Assembly: GCA_039519185.1 (NCBI GenBank)
Contig: CM076854.1
Location: 17,643,192 to 17,707,191 of the forward strand
Direction: 5' to 3'
Length of the DNA: 64,000 nucleotides
DNA from: Astragalus membranaceus
Lineage: Eukaryota > Streptophyta > Magnoliopsida > Fabales > Fabaceae
The position numbers were made by a program, and so were the translations under genes. This document shows, piece after piece, positions 12,702-21,882 of this stretch. A model generated the notes under the pieces. The model saw nothing but the letters and a program-made list of their open reading frames with translations, ran no database searches and was not told the origin of the DNA. How positions within the stretch are numbered: position 1 is the stretch's first letter; each line of letters begins with the position of its first letter.

Positions 12702-13226
12702 TTACACAGGTGAAAACTCTCCTGCAGGAACTGATCTCTTGATAAGTTTATTCCATGACTCATTCGTCTCTGTGATGACCTTAAGTGCGTAATCCTGTTT
12801 GCAACAAATAAGTTTAGACAGAATTAGTGGAGTCAAAATGAGGCCATGCGCACCTTAACATTGATCATGATAAAACTACAGTAGATAAATGCCTTGCTTA
12901 TATCTCTTGTTACTAATATACTTAACTAAAAAAGTAAAAGCTCTTCACTGAAACAGAATACAGTTAGAAGGACAATAATTTAATTAACAAGAACAAGAAC
13001 CAACAAATAATTTAAAAGAACATGTAAACTGATAACTATCATAAAGTTCAAAACAGAATAAAGAATTTATGAGGATAACTGGAGCAAGACAATTAGGCAG
13101 TAAAAGTACCTTATTTACTGCCTTGTTGTCAAGACCAAATCTATTAGCAGGCTTCCCATCAGGTATCTTGTAGTCTCTGAACCAGTCCCTAATTGCAGGA
13201 GCTGAAGCATTAGCAGGGAAGAAGGC
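12702..13226 (-). pseudogene. 3' exons of soluble inorganic pyrophosphatase (captured fragment)
   Basis: Two exons can be read on the minus strand. The first, 13226-13110 (39 codons), encodes IRDWFRDYKIPDGKPANRFG and ends AAG before GTACTT. The second, 12794-12702 (30 codons plus TAA), encodes DYALKVITETNESWNKL and ends AGEFSPV. They join in phase with correct AG and GT borders. This matches the C-terminal end of plant family I soluble inorganic pyrophosphatases, which hydrolyse pyrophosphate to phosphate; the start AFFPANASAPAIRDWF suggests the plastid type. All upstream exons, including the catalytic Asp cluster, are missing. It lies just downstream of the T-protein gene on the same strand, inside the CACTA element, and is best read as a captured gene fragment. 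Confidence 0.85.
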
Positions 13227-13338
13227 CTGAAAATGAAACCATAAAAACATTCAGTTAACTATGTAATGAAAGAAGCACAAAATTGCATAGCTAATTAGTC
13301 TGAAAATGAAACCATAAAAACATTCAGTTAACTATGTA
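13227..13338. repeat. Perfect 39-bp direct repeat at the capture junction
   Basis: Positions 13227-13265 and 13300-13338 are identical. Copy one begins exactly at the CAG acceptor of the pyrophosphatase exon, and copy two repeats the same acceptor-like sequence. The repeat lies between the two captured genes and looks like a scar of the joining process. Confidence 0.9.
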
Positions 13339-13438
13339 CTTGATGTGAGAACGATAATGACATTAACATTTACTGTAACACTCAGATTAAGGGAAAATTA
13401 GTCAGCAAAAGGGAACTGGGTTGAAATGCTGAAGGGAA

Positions 13439-15201
13439 TTATGATGGCTTATAGTATTTTGTGGGTACAAATGGCATTTTTGTGACAACTCCTTCATTGG
13501 CTTTTCCTCTAATAATGATCTTTACTTTGGTACCTGCCTTATGCAATCCAGATTTGACATACCCCATAGCTATGTTCTTCTTGAGACAAGGACTGAATCC
13601 ACCACTAGTGACTTCTCCAATGTTGTTGCCACCTTCATCTTGAATCTCACTGTGGCTTCTAGGAGGTGGACCGGAAGAAATGAAACCGACACGCCTAATG
13701 GAAGGACCGTCTTGAAGCTGTTTCAGGATAACATCAGCTCCTAGAAAACCACCTTCTGCTCTCCTTCGCTTCCCTATGGCCCACGTGAGTCCAGCCTCAA
13801 CAGGTGTAATGTGCTGTTCCATGTCATTGCCATATAAGCACAATCCGGCTTCAAGTCGTAGACTATCTCTAGCACCTAGTCCTGTCAATCTTATCTTCCC
13901 TTCAGATTTTTGAAGTATTGCCTTAGCAAGATCTAGTGCATGCTCTGAAGGAACTGAGATCTCAAATCCATCTTCCCCAGTGTACCTGAAAGTCTCATTG
14001 AAGAGTATGTTATTATGCATTGTACAAACAAAGGAATTAGGCTAATGACACAAACATGTAAAATAACATAATCAGAGGTGATCATGAATTGGTTTGAGTC
14101 TTTTTTGAGAGAAGAAAACATTAGCATCTGTCAATTTCCTTATTTTACCAACAAATCTATTGCTCTAAATCCAAATCGAATCCTATCTAATTAAACCAAT
14201 GTTATTTGGACTGGACTGATTTTTGTTTTCCTTTAGTTTCTTCAGAAATAGTATATAACTCAGATGAACATTGAAAATTGCTAGATTTGGTAGAAGAAAT
14301 CAAGAAAACCACACCAAAAAGAAAAAAAGAAAGAAAAAAGCATACCCTGTACGTGTGAGAAAGCACTGGGAGCCATTGATGTCCAACACACGGAACATCC
14401 CAAAGTATAGCTTGCTCAAATCCTCTTTGGTCAGGTGTTGAAGGGTAGGGGCAGCAAGAGGACCCTGCTCCATAGATAGGAAGAAAATTTTATTGATGTT
14501 AGAGTGAGAAACAGTTCATTAATTTCAAAGTCCCTCAATTCATTTGTCAAATTTAACATAAGTACAAATCACTTGAAGAAGTGAACCATAACCGTTTAAT
14601 CACCACAGTAGACAAAGTAATATACAAGAGTGTGATAAATGACCTGAAGAGCAAGTAGTGATCTCTCATCATGGATGTGCCATGAGACATCACCACCTTT
14701 AGCCTTGAATGCCTTCATATGCTCCTCAATATGAGCCAAATCTTTATCTCTACACCCAGCATTCACAACCAAGTAAATGTGATCATCAGTCACCTTAGTA
14801 ATCACAGAATCATCGATAGCACCTCCATTTTCATTAGTGAAAACAGTCAATGTCCCATTTCCATGAGCAAGCCCAGCAACATCAGCAATGACTAGCTTCT
14901 CAAGGAATGAAACAGCATCCTTTCCCTTGAGGCTTAAGCCACACATGTGAGAAACATCAAAAAGGCTACCATTCTCCCTGCAGTTTAAGGTTGAGTCCAT
15001 GATAGAGTCCTTGTATTGGATAGGCATGCTCCAACCGGCAAATGGAACCATCTTACCACCATTAGTAACATGGAAATCATAGAGAGCTGTCTTTTTCAGC
15101 TCAGCTTCTGAAGCAAAACATCGACGAACAACAGCCTTCTTATCTCCATGAGCAAGACGGCGAGTGATTGATTGACCAAGTTGCCACAAGCCCCCTCTCA
15201 T
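13439..15201 (-). CDS. GDCST: Aminomethyltransferase, glycine cleavage T-protein, mitochondrial
   Basis: Coding exons on the minus strand are 15201-14644, 14464-14346 and 13985-13439, 1224 nt in all or 407 residues plus stop; the pea protein is about the same length. All four intron borders are GT...AG and the frame is open throughout. The T-protein transfers the methylene carbon of glycine to tetrahydrofolate and releases ammonia, as part of the mitochondrial glycine decarboxylase complex in photorespiration. The start MRGGLWQLGQSITRRLA is a basic presequence. Family blocks visible are GGKMVPFAGWSMPIQY, DVSHMCGLSLKG, GLGARDSLRLEAGLC and the end FVPTKYYKPS. The gene lies wholly inside a CACTA element with the pyrophosphatase fragment downstream. 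Whether this extra copy is expressed cannot be told from the sequence. Confidence 0.93.
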
Positions 15202-15760
15202 TTTCTAAGCAAGATATATTGACCCACTGCAGTGGTAACAATTTTAGAATTTAATTTCATTGTATAAAAATCATATCATGTATGTATGTATAGTATAGGA
15301 ACTAAGAAGTATGGCTGTCACACAAGTCATTTCTAGTATAATGAAAATGAGCCAAAATTTCAGTTTCGAAACTGAAACAAGATAGTATATCATATGATTG
15401 CATTGCTGGCAGATACAAAAAAGAGACTAGCAAGATTCCTAAAAAATACGTGAGTAATTCCAGTTGCTCACTTGAATCAGTTGTGACCACACTCAAACAA
15501 CGAAACAAAGTTCAATTAAAAAACATTTGTAGGTCATATTCTAGAGAAAAGGTATATGACAGTAAATCTTAATCCAGGAATTTTGCATACTCAAATTGAA
15601 TCAAAATATTAATGTAACGCGGGAAACGAAATATGACACGGATAATAAATCATATGATGTACATTGTTTTGTGTTGTAAGGAAGCAAAAGTGACGATGAG
15701 AATTGAGAACATACCATGAGAAGGTTGCCAACATTCATGATGTCTCTTCAGCGTTTTAGG
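15202..15760 (-). other. Putative 5' UTR and leader intron of the T-protein gene
   Basis: A consensus donor (CTCATG then GTATGTTC, near 15714) and an acceptor (CCACTGCAG, near 15229) would remove about 490 bp just before the start codon. The putative leader exon also has ATGs upstream of 15714, so a short upstream frame is possible. No TATA box is obvious. This is inference from splice consensus only. Confidence 0.45.
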
Positions 15761-16330
15761 GTTTCATGAGGAAGAGGGCTGAGGACGAGAGATGATGGTG
15801 GCAGCTTCTATTTTAATGGGAGATTTCAGATGAAGGAGAGAGTTCAGAGAATGAGTGAGTTAGGCAACAGCTAGCAAGCGATGACAGCGAGCAAACAACG
15901 GTGACGGCGGCGATGTTGATTTTCAGTGTTCTCCTTTCTTTCTCTCCAGCGTTTTAGGGTTTCACGAGGAAGAGGGCTGAGAACGAGAGATGATGGTGGG
16001 AGGCGACGGCGAGATCCAGCAAGAGACGACGACGATGAGCAAGAGACGACGACGGCGAGGCAACAGCGACTGTGAGCGAGCGATGACAACCAGCAAACAA
16101 CAGTGACGGCGACGATGTTGATCTTCAACGTTTTTGATTTAATTTATGGGTTTCGCGAGGATGAGGACTGAGAACGAGAGAGTTGAGAACTGTGAAGAGA
16201 GGGATGAGAGTGAAGAGAGGGAGAGAGATGAGAACGGTGGAGAGCTGAGAGGGAGACGGTGAAGAGAGTGAAGAGAGGTAGAGAGTGAACGCGAGAGATA
16301 TGCGAGAGAGAAGTTGGGAAAAAAATAAAA
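15740..16330. repeat. Diverged tandem segments upstream of the T-protein gene
   Basis: Blocks with gcgttttagggtttca(t/c)gaggaagagggctgag recur at about 15751 and 15950, with a third looser copy near 16140. The block cggtgacggcggcgatgttgat recurs at about 15900 and 16105. The rest is GA-rich. The tracts belong to the CACTA interior and show repeated local duplication; they may be duplicated pieces of a captured promoter or leader. Confidence 0.65.
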
Positions 16331-16334
16331 GGGA

Positions 16335-16690
16335 CATTTAGTGTCGGGTGTTTAAACACCCGATGCTAAATACACACATTTAGCATCGGGTGTTTAAACA
16401 CCCGACGCTAAAAGTCTGACGCATATACTTTTAGCATCGGTTGTTTAAACAACTGATGCTAAATGTCTCACGCAAATACACTTTTAGCATCGGTTGTTTA
16501 AACAACCGATGCTAAATGTCCGACGCATATACTTTTAGCATCGGTTGTTTAAACACCCGATGCTAAATGTAGGCGCGAAAACTAAAAACTTCAATTTAAT
16601 TACAAATTTGCCACCGCGTCTACATTTAGCATCGGTTGTTCAAACAACCGATGCTAAATGATGCTTTTTAATGTCTATTTTCCACTAGTG
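16335..16690. repeat. Right subterminal palindrome array of the CACTA element
   Basis: About six hairpin units of tttagcatcgg(t/g)tgtttaaacaaccgatgctaaa are joined by short linkers containing acgca(a/t)atac. The array ends in the terminal inverted repeat CACTAGTGGAAAA (complement) followed by the AGG duplication. Confidence 0.92.
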
Positions 16691-17387
16691 AGGATTTCAA
16701 AATTTAATTGTTTTGGTCCCTTCCTTTGGCTTCTAATCTTCCCCAATCCCACAACCAACTAAAAAACCATCTTTCAACACTCAAATACAATCACAATAAG
16801 GACCAATTGCATACATTCTAGCTGGCAAAACACAAGTATAATCACATACATTTTAGACTAGATCATCGTCATAATGAACAATTGGATAGCCATTAATTCA
16901 ACAACTCAAGATTTCATAACTGAAGTAAACTTTTCAGAACTAATAGTTCTTAGGATTCAAACCATTCACATAGTTAAGAGCAATAAACTAGGGTAGAATA
17001 ACTCACCTCTTGAAGCCCATCACCAGAATGCCACTCCTATGACAACCCCACTAGCTCCTCCTATCATAGTTGAGCCCCCAAATACCTTAATCTTCAATCC
17101 CCAAATACCTTAATCTTCTATCCCTCTTACCCAAACCAATGTTCTAGGACTTCCTTCATAGTCACCATTTCCACATGCAAACTTCAAAATTCCCATTCAA
17201 GCCTCTAACCATAACATGCAAGTCTAAGGTTGATGAGAAGGGAGAAGGGTTTTCTAACAATCTAGTTTTATGAGAGTTTGAGGTGGTGATTTTTAAAATG
17301 GGAAACTAGAATATAAGAAGAATGAAAATTAGTGTTTGGGCTGATGAACAAAATGTAGTAGGAATTTCACTTTCTTCCTTCAACTTC

Positions 17388-17389
<2 letters not shown>
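16691..17389. other. No gene recognised
   Basis: This is A/T-rich unique-looking DNA to the right of the CACTA element. A short block, cccccaaataccttaatcttc, is locally duplicated near 17073 and 17098. No coding or RNA feature is supportable. Confidence 0.5.

Positions 17390-17445
<56 letters not shown>
17390..17445. repeat. (CT)n microsatellite
   Basis: This is an uninterrupted CT run of about 28 units. It produces the Leu-Ser frame on the plus strand. Confidence 0.97.
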
Positions 17446-17448
<3 letters not shown>

Positions 17449-17621
17449 TCGGCCTTCTCTCTCAACTCTCTTATTCCCTCTTTCGTATTCTCCCTCTCTT
17501 TCTAAACTCTCTTCTTTTCTTAATTTTTCAAAAACTAAAAAGATGAGTGAAATGAGAGGAAAACTCTAATGGGATTGAGATGGGTTGGGTTCTTCTTGTT
17601 ATGGGCCTAGTAATAAGAAAA

Positions 17622-18081
17622 GGGTTTTGCTTTTCCCACACCCCCTCCTACTCTTTCACACCCCTTAACAAATTTTATTCCAAAAATAACCTCGCGTGAG
17701 ACGCTGCGAGGACGTGTTTTATGACTGTTCGAACGACCTTGTTCGAACAGGTTCGCATGACCTCATGCGAACAGTTTAAAAACGCCCAAAAGGGTGTGAA
17801 GTCAAAATTTAACACACTCGAACGATGTCGTTCGAATGTGTTCGAACGAGGTCATGCGAACAGGTTCGCATGACCTCATGCGAACAGGTGAAAAACGCCC
17901 AAAAGGGTGTGAAGTCAAAATTTAACACACTCGAACGATGTCATTCGAACCTGTTCGAATGCCCGTGTTCGAACAGGTGAAAATTCGTGAAAAAAAAAGA
18001 GGTTTGGCCTGGCCTTTTGGTCTTTTCACACCCTTATGGGGTGTGTATCGAGTAGGAGGGGGTGTGGGAAAAGCAATACCC
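17622..18081. mobile_element. MITE with 32-bp TIRs and 8-bp TSDs
   Basis: The ends match over 32 bp with one mismatch: GGGTTTTGCTTTTCCCACAC on the left and, complemented, GGGTATTGCTTTTCCCACAC on the right, continuing CCCCTCCTACTC on both. Flanks are TAAGAAAA on both sides (17614-17621 and 18082-18089). An 8-bp duplication suits hAT elements; 9 bp would suit Mutator. The 460-bp body has no coding capacity. It contains a duplicated block (aaacgcccaaaagggtgtgaag ... cactcgaacgatgtc) and many small palindromes around ttcgaa and ttcgcatgacctcatgcgaa. Confidence 0.9.
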
Positions 18082-19440
18082 TAAGAAAATTTGGTTGCAA
18101 GGTGCGGCCCTTTTTCTACCATTCGTAATTAGCTCTTTTATTCACTAAATCACACCAAATGCTTAATTAAATGATAATATCAATCAAAACATGTGAAATG
18201 TCTATAAGGAGCCTCAAAGAACACTTATGTAATTTTAATGAATAATAATTTAAATCAATTCGAACACCAAAACATGTAATTTAAATAAAGCAACTACAAG
18301 GTAATACTCAAAGTAATTAAATAATTACTGTGGGTATTACAATCAACGTACAACAACGCTCACGCGCCCTAAAACCTAGGAGAGATGCTCCAAAACACCC
18401 ACTAGCACGGAAAGTGGGTAGAAAACCTCCATTTCTATTTTTAAGGCTCCTTTCCCGCACTCTTCTTTAACCGCTCCACGCTTTAATTGCTCATGTGAAA
18501 TTATGCTCTCAATTATTATCCCCCAGCTGGGCTATTCCTTAGTCGAGCTGCTTATACTCAACAAGCAGAGCCATCCTCTTAGCACTTTAGCATATGGGTT
18601 GCGCCTGAGCATAACATTCAGGTTCTTCTGCCTTCCTTGGCAAGCATTTCTTCTCTAATCTCCTAATAGTCCTCACGATATATTGAACCTCCTTAGAGTT
18701 GATGATTTTCGGCTCGGGAAAACCTACTACTTCAGTCTTGGCTAGCACATACCCCCTTCTTCTCAGAAGCCTATCTTCTTGACCATATAAAGCTAACGCT
18801 TCCAACATCTCTTGTGTGGTTTCTCTTCTTTGAAATAATACGAGAGGATAGAAAGAATAAAGTGAACATAGGCTATTTTGTAGCCTACTCCCCTTTTTGC
18901 CCATAATTTAAGCAAATCGGCTCATGTGGGAATGGCTGGATCCTTGCCTCGGCTAGGCTCTTTCTCGGACAACAACTCAGCAGATTTTGGGTGTTAATAA
19001 TTTTAATGATAACAAATATCAATAGAGAATAATTCAGTTCTAAATTCCTTTTCCAATATGCAGAACTTATATTTTATTTTAGAAAAGTAACGTAGAACAG
19101 AAGCAGAAGACCAAAAACAAGCTTAAGCAAGCATCTAGTAAAAAGGGATATATTTATCTAGTCAAAGATGTACATCATCTGACTTCTCAAAACAATGATT
19201 GTAATCTGTTCAACGAGACATGCATATATCATCTAGTCAATTATTGTATGTTCATCAAGAGCCTTGGTTCAAGGATCCGCATTTCTCAGGATGCATCTGG
19301 TCAGCGTTCAGAATGAAGCATCTAATGCAACAGTATCTGTTGAGTTCAAGCCAAGTTCTCTCAAGAGTTTGGGACTCATTGTCTGAAGACTTCAACACAT
19401 TAATTGAGATATTTAATGCTATCTTAAGTAAAGATATGGT
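18082..19440. other. Degenerate repeat, no gene
   Basis: A minus-strand frame at 18904-18587 (105 codons) contains LAKTEVVGFPEPKIINSKEV. A diverged relative (PKTEAMGSPQEKIITNYEEV) can be read with frameshifts on the minus strand at about 32330-32550. The plus-strand block ccactagcacggaaagtggg also occurs in both places. This is a decayed dispersed repeat family, possibly retrotransposon-derived, that I do not recognise. 18905-19440 holds nothing I can name. Confidence 0.4.
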
Positions 19441-20245
19441 ACAAGGAATCAAGCGAATAAAAGGAGTTAGAATAAAATAGTAGTAAAACACAATTGTAAT
19501 AGCAGGTATCGTATCCACAGAGACTTGGTGATATTTCTTTAGTCGTTCCTCGGTTTCTTTAAATATTTAAGCATTTTGAAAAGAGATTGTTTTGAAATGT
19601 ATTTAATATTTAACAATAACGAAGAATGTAAAGTAATAACAAAATTGATAAAAAAACAAATTGAAAAAAGAGTTGAGATTTGATTTTACTAACTCCACTT
19701 ATTTTGTATCCACTTTATTTAACAAATATTAATTTTTTTTTTTTGAGATTAATATTAATTTTCTAACAGTATACCACACATCGGTTGTTCATGTGTGTTA
19801 CATAAACAAATATTCTTCAAATATTTTAGTAAATAACAGCATTAAGATCAAATAATATGTTCCTAGAAAATCAAACTATATTCCTAGAAATTTAGCTTAA
19901 TAGGTGATAAATTCTAGTACGTGATTCGAAGTTAAATTTCCAATAAAAGTTCAATTCGTGTTATCAAGCTATAAGTCATCAAACTACGGCTAGCATTAAG
20001 AGTAACAATAAATCACTAACCGGAATATAAAGCTGACAAATATATGTTAATAAAAGTTGATAGATAAATTAAATATAGTTACATCAAATCTCAACTGAGA
20101 GAATTTAGCTACTCACTTCTTCAAGAGTATTCCTTAGTGGAAGATACAAACTCTGATTTCCTCGAGAACTTGCAAACTTCTTCAAGAATATTCGTTCCTC
20201 TCTTCTAACAATAAGCCCTACTCTCTCAGAATCTCACGTAAATAC
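19441..20245 (-). repeat. LTR-like remnant, minus strand
   Basis: The complement of 19450-19545 contains ctgtggatacgatacctgc after a T-rich stretch, the layout of the 3' part of several plant Ty3 LTRs and like the fragment at 11225-11316. The rest is A/T-rich without frames. The copia element at 20246 is inserted in it. Its boundaries cannot be set. Confidence 0.35.
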
Positions 20246-20679
<434 letters not shown>

Positions 20680-20681
20680 AA

Positions 20682-20694
20682 TGGTATTCAGAGC
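20682..20694 (+). other. Primer binding site, initiator tRNA-Met
   Basis: The sequence TGGTATTCAGAGC is the standard copia primer site TGGTATCAGAGC with one extra T. It starts two bases after the LTR. Confidence 0.85.
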
Positions 20695-20769
20695 GTGATT
20701 GTTGAAGTTTCTGAGAGTGAATCCAGTGTGAGAAGACGAGTGAAGTCTCAACGGTGAAAGTGAACCACG

Positions 20770-21882
20770 ATGACGACTAACGACCATTTTCCGGTGAACT
20801 TTCCGATCCTCGACGAAAGAAACTACAACCAGTGGAGTATGAAGATGAAGGCGATCCTTGGTTATCAGGATGTGTGGGATTTGGTGCAGAACGGACTAGC
20901 TCCGTTACCGGCGAACGCAACTGTTGCGCAACAAGCAACTTACAGAGAAGCGAAGAAGAAGGACTGGAAAGGACTGTGTATCCTTCATCAGCGTGTGAGT
21001 CCTGCAATTTTTGAGAAAATTGCTAGATCGGAGACAAGCAAAGCAGCGTGCGACATTCTTGCGAGTTCCTACGCCGGAGATCAGAAATTGAAGAAGGTGC
21101 GACTTCAAACTCTGAGAAGACAGTATGAACTGCTAGGAATGGAGGAGAGTGAATCGATTGCTGCGTATTTCACGAGAGTGCAAACGATGACGTATTGCGG
21201 TGAAACGATGTCTGATGAATCAGTAGTGGAGAAGATTTTGCGATCTGTGTCTTCGCGTTTCGATCACATCACTGTGGCGATCGAACAGACGAAAGATCTA
21301 TCAACAATGACGATAGAAGAACTTCAAGGATCACTTGAAGCGCATGAGCAGAGGATGAATGAGAAGAAAGTGGTGAAGCCTGGCACTGAGCAATCTTTAG
21401 CAGTGCAAACAGGCAACAAAACAGGGGGAAATCAAAGAGGACGTGGTAGAGGCAGAAACAATTACAGAGGGGGAAGAGGTAATTCTTATAACTCAAACTC
21501 TGCAAAATCAAACACTAGTGATAATAGTAACAGTAATGAGCAGGGAAGTAGTAGTGGTGATAGTTATAGAGGAAGAGGGAGTAGAGGTGGCAGAGGATTT
21601 AGAGGAAGTGGGAGAAGATTCGACAAGAGCCATATACAGTGTTATAACTGTGAGAAATATGGACATTTTGCTGATGAGTGCTACAGCAACGTTGATGGCA
21701 GTGATGCTAAAATGGCTGAAGAAGAGGAAGAGAAGGAGGAATCTCTGTTGATGGTGATTGAGGAGACAGAGAGCAGTGATGAAATAGTGCAAATGGTGAC
21801 AACTAAGGAGGAAGGTGAGAGTGGTGAGCACTGGCTTCTCGACACAGGCTGTTCGACACACATGACAGGGAGGAGAGACTGA
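20770..21882 (+). pseudogene. Copia gag with start of protease, truncated by stop
   Basis: It is open for 370 codons from ATG at 20770. The N-terminal part has the gag block NYNQWSMKMKAILGYQDVWD and SIAAYFTRVQTM. A Gly/Arg/Asn-rich linker precedes the CCHC zinc knuckle CYNCEKYGHFADEC (about residue 295). The protease begins with HWLLDTGCSTHMTG (active site DTG) near the end. A TGA at 21880-21882 replaces the Trp normally found in this motif, and a frameshift follows near 21915, so the polyprotein is cut within protease. The start ATG lies shortly after the primer site, as usual for copia. Confidence 0.9.

Larger units (their letters stand above)
11794..16690. mobile_element. Non-autonomous CACTA element carrying host genes (Pack-CACTA)
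   Basis: The left end reads CACTAGTGGAAAAAAGACATT and the complement of the right end CACTAGTGGAAAATAGACATT, 20 of 21 identical. Both ends are flanked by AGG (11791-11793 and 16691-16693), the 3-bp target duplication typical of CACTA elements. Subterminal arrays of a palindromic word (TTTAGCATCGGTTGTTT and its complement) fill 11810-12430 and 16335-16675, as expected for transposase binding. The 4.9 kb interior has no transposase. It holds, on the minus strand, a complete T-protein gene and the 3' exons of a pyrophosphatase gene. CACTA elements that carry gene fragments are known in soybean and grasses; an apparently complete gene with introns is less usual. Confidence 0.93.
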
